DNA from: Ranitomeya variabilis
Lineage: Eukaryota > Chordata > Amphibia > Anura > Dendrobatidae
NCBI RefSeq assembly: GCF_051348905.1
Contig: NC_135236.1
Span: 668,394,389 to 668,458,388 of the forward strand
Direction: 5' to 3'
DNA length: 64,000 nucleotides
Shown here: one piece after another, positions 30,473 to 42,658 of the stretch
How positions within the stretch are numbered: position 1 is the first letter of the stretch
Layout: each line of letters opens with the position of its first letter
Translations under genes and position numbers: made by a program
Notes under the pieces: model-generated
Database searches by the model: none
Told to the model about the DNA's origin: nothing
Seen by the model: only the letters and a program-made list of their open reading frames with translations

Positions 30473-33400
30473 ATGGATATCCAGAGTTTAGCTACAAACC
30501 TGAATACTCTTGCTTCTAAGGTTCAAAATATCCAAGACTATGTTATACATGCTCCTATGTCTGAACCCAAGATTCCTATACCTGAGTTCTTTTCTGGAGA
30601 TAGATCTCATTTTTTGAATTTTAAGCACAATTGTAAATTGTATCTTTCTCTGAGATCTCGCTCCGCTGGAGACCCCGCTCAGCAGGTTAAAATTGTTATT
30701 TCCTTGTTGCGGGGTGACCCCCAGAATTGGGCATTTGCATTGGCACCATGGGATCCTGCGCTGCTCAATGTGGATGTGTTTTTTCTGGCACTGGGGTTGC
30801 TCTATGAGGAACCTAATTTGGAGATTCAGGCTGAAAAGGCCTTGATAGCCCTCTCTCAAGGGCATGATGAAGCTGAAATATATTGTCAAAAATTTTGAAA
30901 ATGGTCTGTGCTTACTCAGTGGAATGAGTGCGCCCTGGCGGCGAATTTCAGAGAAGGTCTCTCTGACGCCGTTAAAGATGTCATGGTGGGGTTTCCTACG
31001 CCCACAGGTCTGAATGAATCCATGACTATGGCTATTCAGATTGATCGGCGTTTACGGGAGCGCAAACCTGTGCACCATTTGGCGGTGTCTTCTGAGCAGG
31101 CACCGGAGATTATGCAATGTGATAGAATTCTGTCCAGAAGTGAACGGCAGAATTATAGGCATAAAAATGGGTTGTGCTTCTACTGTGGTGATTCTGCTCA
31201 TGTTATATCAGCATGCTCTAAACGCACAAAAAAGGTTGATAAGTCTTTTGCAATTGGCACTTTACAGTCTAAGTTTATTTTGTCTGTAACTTTGATCTGT
31301 TCATTATCATCTATTACTGTGGATGCCTATGTGGATTCTGGCGCTTCCTTGAGTCTTATGGATTGGTCCTTTGCCAGACGCTGTGGGTTTAGCCTAGAGC
31401 CTTTGGAAGTTCCTATCCCTCTGAAGGGTATCGACTCCACACCATTGGCTAGGAATAAACCACAATACTGGACACAAGTGACTATGTGTATGACTCCTGA
31501 CCATCGGGAGGTGATTCGCTTCCTTGTGTTGCATAACTTGCATGATGTCTTAGTGCTTGGATTGCCATGGTTGCAAACTCATAATCCAGTCCTTGACTGG
31601 AAAACAATGTCTGTGTTAAGCTGGGGATGTCAGGGGGCTCATGGGGAAGTACCTTTGGTTTCCATTGCTTCATCTACTCCCTCTGAAATTCCGGCATTTT
31701 TGTCTGACTATTGTGATGTTTTTGAGGAGCCTAAATTTAGTTCTCTCCCCCCTCACAGGGATTGTGATTGTGCTATAGACTTGATTCCTGGCAGCAAGTT
31801 TCCCAAGGGTCGTTTGTTCAATCTGTCTGTGCCTGAGCATGCTGCTATGCGAGAGTATATTAAGGAGTCCTTGGAAAAGGGACATATCCGTCCATCCTCA
31901 TCCCCTTTAGGAGCAGGTTTTTTTTTCGTGGGTAAAAAAGATGGCTCCCTGAGGCCCTGTATTGATTATCGCCTGTTGAATAAGATTACAGTCAAATACC
32001 AGTATCTTTTGCCACTATTGACTGATTTATTTGCTCGTATTAAAGGGGCAAAGTGGTTCTCTAAGATTGATCTTCGGGGTGCGTATAATTTGGTGCGGAT
32101 TAAGCAGGGAGATGAGTGGAAAACTGCATTTAATACGCCCGAGGGCCATTTTGAGTATTTGGTAATGCCTTTTGGTCTTTCTAATGCTCCTTCAGTCTTT
32201 CAGTCCTTTATGCACGATATTTTCCGTAAATACCTGGATAAATTTATGATTGTGTATTTGGATGATATTTTGATTTTTTCGGATGACTGGGAGTCGCATG
32301 TTCAACAGGTTAGGAAGGTTTTTCAGGTTTTGCGGGCCAATTCTTTGTTTGTAAAGGGTTCAAAGTGTATTTTGGGGGTTCAGAAGATCTCCTTTTTGGG
32401 GTATATTTTTTCCCCTTCTTCTGTTGAGATGGATCCTGTCAAGGTTCGGGCTATTTGTGATTGGACGCAGCCTACTTCCCTGAAGAGTCTTCAGAAGTTC
32501 TTGGGCTTTGCTAATTTCTATCGTCGATTTATAACTGGGTTTTCAAGTGTTGCTAAACCTCTGACTGATTTGACTAAGAAGGGTGCTGATGTTGCCAATT
32601 GGTCCTCTGCGGATGTGGAGGCCTTTCGGGAGCTTAAGCGCCGCTTTTCTTCCGCCCCTGTGTTGCGCCAGCCTGATGTTTCGCTCCCTTTTCAGGTCGA
32701 GGTTGATGCTTCCGAGATTGGAGCGGGGCGGTTTTGTCGCAGAGAAGTCCCGATTGCTCAGTGATGAGACCATGTGCATTCTTCTCTCGAAAGTTTTCGC
32801 CCGCCGAGCGAAATTATGATGTCGGTAATCGGGAGCTCTTGGCTATGAAGTGGGCATTTGAGGAGTGGCGTCATTGGCTTGAGGGTGCTAGACATCAGGT
32901 GGTGGTCTTGACTGATCACAAGAATCTGATTTACCTTGAGTCTGCCAGGCGTCTGAATCCTAGACAGGCGCGCTGGTCGTTGTTTTTCTCCCGGTTTAAT
33001 TTTGTGGTTTCATACTTGCCGGGTTCAAAAAATGTGAAGGCAGATGCCCTTTCTAGGAGTTTTGAGCCTGACTCCTCTGGTGATTCTGAGCCTACGGGTA
33101 TCCTTAAGGATGGGGTGATTTTGTCTGCTGTCTCCCCAGACTTGCGACGTGCTTTGCAGGAGTTTCAGACTGATAGGCCTGATCGTTGTCCGCCTGGGAG
33201 ACTGTTTGTTCCAGATGAGTGGACCAGTAGAGTCATCTCGGAGGTTCATTCTTCTGTGTTGGCAGGTCACCCTGGAATTTTTGGTACCAGAGATTTGGTG
33301 GCCAGGTCCTTCTGGTGGCCTTCCCTGTCTCGGGATGTGCGTACCTTTGTACAGTCTTGTGATGTTTGTGCTCGGGCCAAGCCTTGCTGTTCTCGGGCTA

Positions 33401-34521
33401 GTGGATTGTTGTTGTCCTTGCCTATTCCGAAGAGGCCGTGGATGCACATCTCTATGGACTTTATCTCGGACCTCCCGGTTTCTCAGAAAATGTCCGTCAT
33501 TTGGGTGGTGTGTGACCGTTTTTCTAAGATGGTTCATTTGGTATCCTTGCCCAAATTGCCTTCTTCTTCTGAGTTGGTTCCTTTATTTTTTCAGAATGTG
33601 GTTCGTTTACATGGTATCCCGGAAAACATCGTTTCTGACAGGGGGTCTCAATTTGTGTCTAGGTTCTGGCGAGCGTTCTGTGCCAGGATGGGCATTGATT
33701 TGTCTTTTTCGTCTGCATTCCATCCTCAGACTAATGGCCAGACGGAGCGAACTAATCAGACCTTGGAGACCTATTTGAGGTGTTTTGTGTCTGCTGATCA
33801 GGATGATTGGGTCGCCTTTTTGCCGTTGGCAGAGTTTGCCCTCAATAATCGGGCCAGTTCTGCCACTCTGGTTTCTCCTTTCTTTTGCAATTCAGGGTTT
33901 CACCCTCGTTTTTCATCTGGCCAGGTGGAATCTTCGGATTGCCCTGGAGTGGACACGGTGGTGGATAGACTGCACCGGATTTGGAGTCATGTGGTGGACA
34001 ATTTGAAGTTGTCTCAGGAGAAGACTCAGCAGTTTGCTAATCGTCATCGTCGTGTGGGTCATCATCTCCGTGTTGGGGACTTGGTGTGGTTATCTTCTCG
34101 TTTTGTCCCTATGAAGGTCTCTTCTCCTAAGTTTAAACCTCGGTTCATAGGTCCTTATAAGATTTTGGAGATTCTTAATCCTGTATCTTTTCGTTTGGAC
34201 CTACCAGCATCTTTCACCATTCATAATGTCTTCCATCGGTCGTTGTTGCGGAGGTACGAGGTACCGGTTGTTCCTTCTGTTGAGCCTCCTGCTCCTGTGT
34301 TGGTGGAGGGTGAATTGGAGTATGTTGTGGAGAAGATTTTGGACTCTCGCGTTTCCAGACGGAGACTTCAATATTTGGTTAAATGGAAGGGATACGGTCA
34401 GGAGGATAATTCTTGGGTGACTGCCTCCGATGTTCATGCCTCTGATTTGGTTCGCGCCTTTCATAGGGCGCATCCAGATCGCCCTGGTGGTTCTCATGAG
34501 GGTTCGGTGCCCCCTCCTTAA
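30473..34521 (+). pseudogene. E2 gag-pol, chromovirus type
   Basis: Same domain order as E1: gag (starts MDIQSLATNL), zinc knuckle (CFYCGDSAHVISAC), DSG protease, RT with YLDDILIF, RNase H (including VVLTDHKNLIYLES), integrase and chromodomain (YLVKWKGYGQEDNSWV). Fossil; about two breaks. Confidence 0.9.
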
Positions 34522-34533
34522 GGGGGGGGGAAC

Positions 34534-35240
34534 TGTTGTGAATTCTGTTTTTGGGCTCCCTCTGGTGGTTACTGGTGGTACTGGCTGACTTTTGTCTTGT
34601 GTTTCCAGTGCACCTGTTCTCATCAGGAAACTGGGAGTTTCCTATTTAGTCTGGCTTCTCAGTCATTCTAGTGCCGGCAATCAATGTTACCAGAGCACCT
34701 CTGTTGCTTGCTACCTGCTCCAAGTCTGCAATTCAGCTAAGTTGGATCTTTGGCTTTTTTTGTGTTTGTTTGTCCAGCATGCATTTATATTTCTCTTGCT
34801 GCTGGAAGCTCTAGTGATCTGAAATTACTACTCCGGTGTCATGAGTTGATAACGGAGTTAAAGTAATTTCAGGATGGCTGTTTAGGGTTTTGAGGTGACC
34901 GCGAAGTCCTCTTTTGTATTTTCTGCTATCTAGTCAGAGGGCCTCTCTTTGCTGAATCTATATCCATACTGCGTACGTGTTTTCCTCTTACCTAACCGTT
35001 ATTATATGTGGGGGGCTACTATCACTTTTGGGGTTTCCCTGGAGGCAAGCCAGGTCTGTGTATTCCTCTACTAGGGGTAGCTAGATCTCCGGCTGGTGCG
35101 AGGTGTCTAGGGATAATCGTAGGCACACCCCCTGGCTACTATTAGTTGCGTGTTAGGTTCAGCGTCGCGGTCATCTGAGATTCCATCTTCCTAGAGCTAG
35201 TCCGTTTTTGCCTGAGTCCCTGCCATTGGGAACCATGACA
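34534..35240 (+). repeat. 3' LTR of E2
   Basis: 707 bp, no differences from the 5' LTR noticed by eye. Confidence 0.93.
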
Positions 35241-35375
35241 GTTCCCCGGCTGCTATTAGTTGTGGGCTAGGATCAGGTATGTGGTCAGCTCAGTTCCCAC
35301 CTCCCTAAGAGCTAGTTTTTATGTTTGCAGACTTCGCTGAAGACCCTGAGATCCTCTGCCATTAGGATCACAACA
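35241..35375 (+). repeat. 3' LTR of E1, right portion
   Basis: Resumes GTTCCCCGGCTGC, repeating GTTCCC as the E2 target duplication, and ends GGATCACAACA before the minisatellite. Confidence 0.92.
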
Positions 35376-36445
35376 GCGCAGGATGGGAGCAACACATGAC
35401 AGGATGGGGGCGCAGAATGGGAGCAGCACATGACAGGATGGGGATGCAGGATGGGAGCAGCACATGACAGGATGAGGGGACAGGATGAGGGTGCAGGATG
35501 GGAGCAGCACATGACAGGATGTCAGCACCGCATGACAGGATGAGGACACAGGATGAGAGCAGCACATGACAGAATGGGGGCGCAGAATGGGAGCAGAACA
35601 TGACAGGATGGGGGTGCAGGATGGGAGCATCACATGACAGGATGGGGGTGCAGAATGGGAGCAGCACATGACAGGATGAGGGTGCAGGATGGGAGCAGCA
35701 CATGACAGGATGTCAGCACCACATGACAGGATGAGGACGCAGGATGAGAGCAGCACATGACAGAATGGGGGCGCAGAATGGGAGCAGCACATGACAGGAT
35801 GAGGGTGCAGGATGGGAGCAGCACATGACAGGATGGGAGCTCAGGATGGGAGCAGCACATGACAGGATGAGGGTGCAGGATGGGAGCAGCACATGACAGG
35901 ATGAGGGTGCAGGATGGGAGCAGCACATTACAGAATGGGGCGCAGGATAGGAGCAACACATGACAGAATGGGGGCGCAGAATGGGAGCAGCACATGACAG
36001 GATGGGGGCTCAGGATGGGAGCAGCACTTTACAGAATGGGGCGCAGGATGGGTGCAACACATGACAGAATGGAAGCGCAGAATGGGAGCAGCACATGACA
36101 GGATGGGGACGCAGGATGGGAGCAGCACATGACAGAATGGGGCACAGAATGGGAGCAGCACATGACAGGATGAGGGTGCAGGATGGGATCAGCACATGAC
36201 AGGATGGGGGCTCAGGATGGGAGCAGCACATGACAGGATGAGGGTGTAGAATGGGAGCAGCACATGACAGGATGGGGGCTCAGGATGGGAGCAGCACATG
36301 ACAGAATGGGGGCGCAGAATGGGAGCAGCACATGACAGGATGGGGATACAGGATGGGAGCAGTATATGACAAGATGGGGGTGCAGGATGGGAGCAGCACA
36401 TGACAAGATGGGGGTGCAGGATGGTAGCAGCACATACCAGGATGG
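35376..36445. repeat. 34-bp minisatellite, right part
   Basis: About 30 units, the same family as 23837-24113 (GGATGGGAGCAGCACATGAC). Long open frames across it are side effects of the repeat. Confidence 0.95.
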
Positions 36446-36734
36446 AGACCATATACAGAGGCTGACTGGCACTTTTTAGCCTGGGGGTAATCACAAGGCA
36501 GTGGCCCTCCAGTTGCGGTGCTTTTGCCCTGCTTATCTCTGGCAGCTGCTTTAAAGCAGCAGAGATACCAGGCTTTAAAAACAGGCTGGTAAATAGATAT
36601 GGGAAGAGAAAGGAGCTAGCTGCATATATATGGAAGCAGAACCAAGCTTGCTGCCTACATAGATACTGTAACAGAAGCAAGCTGACTACATACATATGAG
36701 ACCGGAGCCAAGATTTCTACGTAGACAAAGATAC
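36446..36734. other. Non-coding, degenerate repeat
   Basis: No gene. It grades into weak copies of the 31-bp repeat that follows. Confidence 0.5.
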
Positions 36735-36975
36735 TGACTGGAGCTTACTACAGAAATATGGGAACAGAACGGAGCTTACTATAGAGCTATGGGAGCAGAA
36801 CCGAGCTTACTACAGAAATATGGGAGCAGAACTGAGCTTACTACAGAGCTATGGGAGCAAAACCGAACTTACTACAGAGATATTGGAGCAGAACCGAACT
36901 TACTACAGAAATATGGGAGCAGAACAGAGCTTACTATGTCTACTACAAGATACGGAAACAGACCCAAGCTTACGG
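36735..36975. repeat. 31-bp minisatellite
   Basis: About seven units containing GAGCTTACTACAGAAATATG; the spacing of GAGCTTAC is 31 bp. Confidence 0.88.
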
Positions 36976-38224
36976 CATGCAGATGGTATCAGAATCTAGA
37001 TTACTACATCGATCCAGTATGAGAACCAAGATTACTGCTTAGATATGGTGCCATAACTGAGCTTACTTGCAAACATACATACAACTCCAGAAACACAGAC
37101 ATGTAAACACACAGTACGGCAGGGGCATTGCTAGGGTCCTTAAAGATCAAGGGCCCAAGCCCCAAAGTGCATGTCTCCCCATACGACCCCCCTATAGCCA
37201 TTTAAAATAGCATGTATATATAATAATTAGTATACCACTGCTGCTAACCAAAAACACACAATGCACAGACCAATATTATCAATATTACTACTAGAAAAGG
37301 CCAAAACAATACGGCTGCACAATGCCCACTACCATCACCACCACACTGTGAATACATAATATAATGACCATTACCTCTACATAACAAAACACTCTATACA
37401 AAGACCAATGACGCCATCATACACCTTCTACTACATCATGATCGAAACACATTAAGCTGTTACTAAATAATTTTTTTTTTTTAAAAAGCTACTAAAAAGA
37501 GCAGTATTCCCACCTTACAGGAACCGTATAGTGGTAGATACCAGCAGTCCTGCAGAACATACACGTGATTACAGTACAGTTATATATAGTGACTTACAGC
37601 GGACGTTCTTTCTGATTTCAGTTGCTCACTTTTCCCATCTTTTCCATCTGGCCCAGACCGACATGACAACTTCTCCAGCCAGGACTCGGCTGCAGAGAAA
37701 ACAACAAAAACACAATTGACTTCTCTCATTTCCAGTGATGTCTCCATCTATTCCCAACCTACAAAACTCCCCACTCTGCGTGCACCTGAGGAGAGGAACA
37801 CTGACCCCAATATTTAAAAAACTGTGTCATTGCTATGATTACTCCCTCCCCCCAAAAATTAAAGTGTGCCATAGAAAGTATTAATGCCCATACTGTGCTA
37901 CATAGAAAAGACCTGTACGTTCCTTTGAAGAATATAATATATCCCAAATGCCCCTTCTGGCAACAAATACCCTTGAGTGTCCACTTAAAGATAACAATGC
38001 CCCCCCAAGAAAAAAATAATGGAACCTCAGTGCCCCTATTAAAAGTAATAATGTCCCCATTGGTAACAAATAATGTCCTCTGAGTGCCCACACAGCTCTG
38101 AATATACAGAATGATGGTTCTACAGACCCCAGAGCACAATATGATGGTCCTCAAAGCTCTTTATTATACACTGAGGTTCCCAGATCTCCTTATATATAGT
38201 AAAATGGCTACATAGCAGCTATAT
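36976..38224. other. Non-coding stretch
   Basis: No gene recognised. CAGGGGCATTGCTAGGGTCC near 37120 looks like a transposon end, but no partner end was found. The rest shows nothing I can name. Confidence 0.4.
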
Positions 38225-38700
38225 AAAATATGATGGTCCCCAATTCCCCCTATATATAGTATGAAGGTCCCCCTACTCACTATATATAGTATGAAGGTCC
38301 CCCTGCCCCCTATATACAGTATGAAGGTCCCCCTGCTCACTATATATAGTATGAAGGTCCCCACTGCCCCTGTATATAATATGAAGGTCCCCACTGCCCC
38401 CTGTATATAGTATGAAGGCCCCCCTGCTCACTATATATAGTATGTAGGTCTCCCTGCCCCCTGTATATAGTATGAAAGTCCCCCCGACCCCTATACATAG
38501 TATGAAAGTACCCACTGCTCCCTGTATATAGTATGAAGGTCCCCCTATATATAGTATGAAGGTCCCCCTATATATAGTATGAAGGTCCCCCTGCCCCCTA
38601 TATGTAGTATGGCGGTCCCCCTATATATAGTATGAAGGTCCTCACTGCTTCCTGTATATAGTATGAAGGTCCCCCTGCTCCCTCTATATAGTATGAAGGT
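38225..38700. repeat. 29-30-bp minisatellite
   Basis: About 17 units of TATATATAGTATGAAGGTCC followed by a C-rich end. Confidence 0.92.
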
Positions 38701-38965
38701 CACACAGGTAGGAAAGTGATGCTCTGCAGATACATGCACAGGTAGGGAAGTAATGCTCTGCAGATACACGCACAATTAGGAAAGTGATGCTTTGCAGATA
38801 CATGCACAGGCAGGTAAGTGATGCTCTGCAGCTGCACACATTCGTAGGGAAGTGATGCTCTGCAGATACTTGCACACGTAGGGAAGTGATACTCTGCAGA
38901 TAGACGCACGGGTAGGGAAGTGATGCTCTGCAGATACATGCACAAGTAGAGAAGCAATGCTCTGC
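38701..38965. repeat. 34-bp minisatellite
   Basis: About eight units containing AAGTGATGCTCTGCAGATAC, directly joined to the previous array. Confidence 0.9.
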
Positions 38966-41900
38966 AGACTCACCCTGCATGTCCCTGTGTGCAGTGAGGA
39001 GTGCAGCAGCCCTCCCAATAGAGGTGCGATGCTCTGCAGGAACTGTCCACACATACCCCCACTCCTCTGACGACCCCTGATACTGTGGGTGCAGGACCTG
39101 CCGTGGTGAGAGGTCCTGGCCACTCTCCTCCCTCCCTATTAGGCTGGCTCTTTCCCAGGGACACAATGATATCCTGGGGGGGGCGAGCTCTGGTTACATT
39201 ACAGAGCTCAGATACTGACTGAGCGTGCTCCTGAATGCATGCCTTCCACCTTCTAAGCCTACCCAATGCTGCCCTGATGCACCAATCAGCATCAGGCCAA
39301 TTGCAGCCTGGCAGACAATCAAAGCACGGAGCAGCACAGCCAATGAGCGGCTGCAGCTCCGAGACTGCCACTCCCCTGACATGCCCACTACATAACGGAC
39401 CTTGAAGTTCAAACTTGCTGTCCCAAACGCAGTGGCTGTGCACAGCCATCAGGCGGCCGGCCCTGCACAGCTGCTGGGGGAGCGGCTGGGGGGGCATTTG
39501 TCTCACTGCCACCCAGCCCAGCCTGCCCCTGAGAACAATATCAGCACCCAAAAATTTGAAACAGACATCTGTCCTGCTGTATAAAGTTACTAACAGAAGA
39601 AATTTTTTTGTTTACTGTGGATGAGGCCTGTATAACATAGAAGTTATGCTCCAAGAAATGTCAAACTGCGATCTACCCTACTGTATCACATTTACTGTGG
39701 ATGAGGACTGTATACAATAGAATATATGCTCCAAACAATTTTAAACTCAGATCTAGCCTGCTGTATCACGTTTGTCACAGAAATTATTATTTTTCACTCT
39801 GCATGAGCTCTGCACACAGCTGAATTTCACCGCCACTAAATGAGAAGGTGGGATATGGCATGCTGTATCATGTTTGTAGCAGAAAAAAATGTTTTTCTTA
39901 CTCTGCACACAGATGAAGTTCAGCGGCACTAAATGACAAAGTGACATATGCTTCGCTGAATCACTTTACCAACTGAAAAAAAACAGATTTTCAAAGGACT
40001 ATTCAGCGACTGAGCACAATAGAAGCAGCACACAACACACTTCTATGAAATGTGCCCTGCTGTCTTTGCCTGTGGACCTCACTAATGGCGCTAGAAAAAA
40101 AAAATCTTCTGGAAGGTCGATTTCACAGCCACACAGGACACTAGCTAAAGTATCTGACTTAGAAACAACAACCTAGCTAACTAGCTAAAAACTATCAGCA
40201 CCGAGGACTAGCGACAGAAGAAGCCTCTCTGCACTGTTATAGTGACAAAATGGCGCTAAAACAAGATGTCCGCTCTTTATATAGAGAGGGACATGTGATT
40301 TCAGCAGCCAATGGCACAAGCCCTTGTGTCTGGACATTGTAGAGGTTTCCTGCACCCTGATTGGCTAGACGCAATTTCAATACATAAAGTTAGAGAAAAA
40401 AAAGTTACAAGCACACTGCTCCTCTGAGCTCTCCCCACCCCCTCATCAAACATGTGCCCCCAGCTCATCATACACCACCATTATCCTAGCCAAAGGGCTG
40501 AAAATACTTTAGTGGCAACCCAATTGTTTTCCCGCACTTTTTACCGAATGTTACCGATTTTAAGAAAAAATGCTCGTGATTCCGAATGTGCCATATTTGT
40601 GCCGAATTTATGTTTGGCGATCGTTTCCCAAACATATTTGCTCATCTCTAATAAAGACCAAGGACCATTGGGTTCAGTTGTAGGACAGTAGACTGAATCA
40701 AAGCAACAAGGACACTTCTAAAAGAAAATAAAGAATGGGCAATTCGAATACTGACCCTATTTGGGTCAATGTACTGTATGCAATGGATTTTATGTGGGTT
40801 TTTTTTTCACTTACAAAATGCATGAAACTCATAAAAATCTGCAAGTAAATTTTGTACTTGAATTTTTTTTAATGTACAACATTTATATTCCTGCTGGATT
40901 GTTACTTCTTGCTCCTGTGATATCACATTTCCTTTCTCTAGAAAGCGACACTTTTTTCCATTTTTTCAATATATTTTTTTTATGTACTTTTTATATTTTA
41001 TATCCCTTCCTGTAGAAATCATTAGAGCAACACTTATTTTATTTAGAAAATGGGCTCCACATTGATGTCTGTGAGCAAAAACAATTCAGCAAAACGCAGA
41101 AACAATGGACATGGTAAATTTTAAACATGACTTTTGGATATGGGATGGACCCCACTCCATCTTAAAACCACCATAACTACTGTATACCTAGGTACTAAAA
41201 TACACAAAACACATTATTTTGGTTGTCAAAATGGCCACAGCTTTTATTCAAATCACAGGATTAAATAATCACAGTAGGAGTCAGGTGGAGTGCTAGTACA
41301 TTGGGATTCACAAGTACTGCGATATCCCCAGCTGTCTGACATACAGCACCAGGACAGACAGCCATAAAGGGGCGGCATGCACTGGCTTGCCATTCAAGCA
41401 GAGCCAGTAAGCTTTCAGGGCACCAATGACCCTATTATCCTCACTCCTGTGCTTAACCACTGTGCCCGCCCCTGATTGATGTTACCAATACAACGTCCTT
41501 GAGGCTGGCCACCAAAGCCGAGCCTGCTCACCACCATGAGGTTTTACATCCTCTATTAGTTAAAATGAGTCCACCTTAACTTGTCTGCAACTTCCACCTG
41601 ACTCCTAAACCGCAAAGCCGTGACGGGTTATAAATTCCAAGTCTCATTTGACACTTTTCTTTTTTTTTAATAATTAAATCATTTTTGTAAACTTAAAAAC
41701 TAGAAGTCCCTGCAAAAGCATTAATGGGACTAAACTTGGCAAACCTCCGACTCACAAAGAGTCATCCTACAGCGCTCAGGAGAGGAAAAAACCCCTGTGG
41801 AGGAAACCTCCAGGGAACCATGGCTTAAGGATTGCCCTTCCCTTGGGTTTAGAAGGTTAGTGCAAATAATAACTCTTTATAGCCAATATACAATTGAACC

Positions 41901-42570
41901 TGGTACAAGATATACAATGACAAATTCAAAAATACAATAAAGCATCTATCATTATACAAGCAATAATTAAAAAGTTTTAGGACAGAGATTATAAACAGGG
42001 CGGGTAATGTTTCCTCCTCCATCCTGTGAGAGAAAGAGGGAGAGCCAGAGTTGCCTCCCTATATAAGCTCTACCCTCATCACAGTAATACACCAGGCACA
42101 AACATCTAAACTCCTTCCTCTTAAAGCAACAACACTCTTGTTTAAAATCTACACCGCAATACAAACAAAAGCTGCAGGAGTTCTCAGTCCACCGATCCCC
42201 AAGTCATGTCCACCTCCGTCTAGTCTCTTTTCTTTTGCATTGGTCAAGTTACAAGCGGAAAATGAGGCATCGTGCACATAACATTCCAAAGATCTCATTT
42301 AATTTGCCGGTATTTTATTCTGAACAGTTTTTTTTTGTCAGTTCACAAAAATACATCATATATAATAACCCTCGAGAAATTCTTACAGGACAGAATCGGG
42401 AAGTTCATGCGAGAAAACCCCCCAGAATAGTAGAATTAAAACAATTATTATGCAAAGAGTGCGCCAAATATTAATTCACAATAAAAGAATCATTGCAGAT
42501 ATATAGCCAGTTATTAGTTATAAGGGGCAAACACTTGGAATTTTAACATATTTTGATCTTTCGGCTTGTT
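38966..42570. other. Intergenic, no gene recognised
   Basis: 39580-39960 is a degenerate tandem repeat of about 100 bp (CTGTATCAC, CTCTGCA, CACTAAATGA). 40618-40650 ends TTTGCTCATCTCTA, the inner-facing terminus of a common hAT type, but its other end was not found. 41200-42400 is AT-rich without a motif I can support. Confidence 0.45.
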
Positions 42571-42576
42571 TTTATT
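42571..42576 (-). terminator. Candidate polyadenylation signal of the TRIM gene
   Basis: AATAAA on the minus strand, about 85 bases after the TRIM stop codon. Plausible by position only. Confidence 0.45.
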
Positions 42577-42658
42577 TCATACAATTAGTTGAATGATCTA
42601 AAACATTTAAATGCAACAAATCTGAGATATTCTTTATCGTATCAATGGATGTATCACG

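Larger units (their letters stand above)
29592..35240 (+). mobile_element. Chromovirus E2, nested in the 3' LTR of E1
   Basis: Parts: 5' LTR 29592-30298, primer site 30301-30309, gag-pol region 30473-34521, polypurine tract just before 34534, 3' LTR 34534-35240. Target duplication GTTCCC (29586-29591 and 35241-35246). I noticed no difference between its 707-bp LTRs, so it is very young. Even so the coding region is broken, about two breaks. Same LTR type as E5. Confidence 0.93.
24114..35375 (+). mobile_element. Chromovirus E1 (Gypsy class), with E2 nested in its 3' LTR
   Basis: A Gypsy-class LTR retrotransposon with a C-terminal chromodomain. Parts: 5' LTR 24114-24873, primer site 24876-24884, gag-pol 24999-28949, polypurine tract 28947-28957, 3' LTR 28961-29591 resuming at 35241-35375 after the E2 insertion. 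Target duplication GCGCAG on both sides (24108-24113, 35376-35381). The LTRs differ at about five sites to the eye, so this is the oldest of the datable chromoviruses here. Looks nearly whole; about one break. Confidence 0.93.

Noticed and set aside
24999-34521. Many antisense and out-of-frame open frames over the chromoviruses
   Set aside because: Shadows of gag-pol; they recur at the same places in all copies and show no motifs of their own.
35312-36695. Several overlapping minus-strand frames with repeated CCSHPAP
   Set aside because: Side effect of the 34-bp minisatellite; also at 23719-24198.
37112-37160. Transposon end (CAGGGGCATTGCTAGGG)
   Set aside because: No partner end or target duplication found, so no element is called.
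38970-39551. A 193-codon minus-strand open frame
   Set aside because: GC-rich stretch with no recognised motif and no conserved structure; overlapping frames are equally open.
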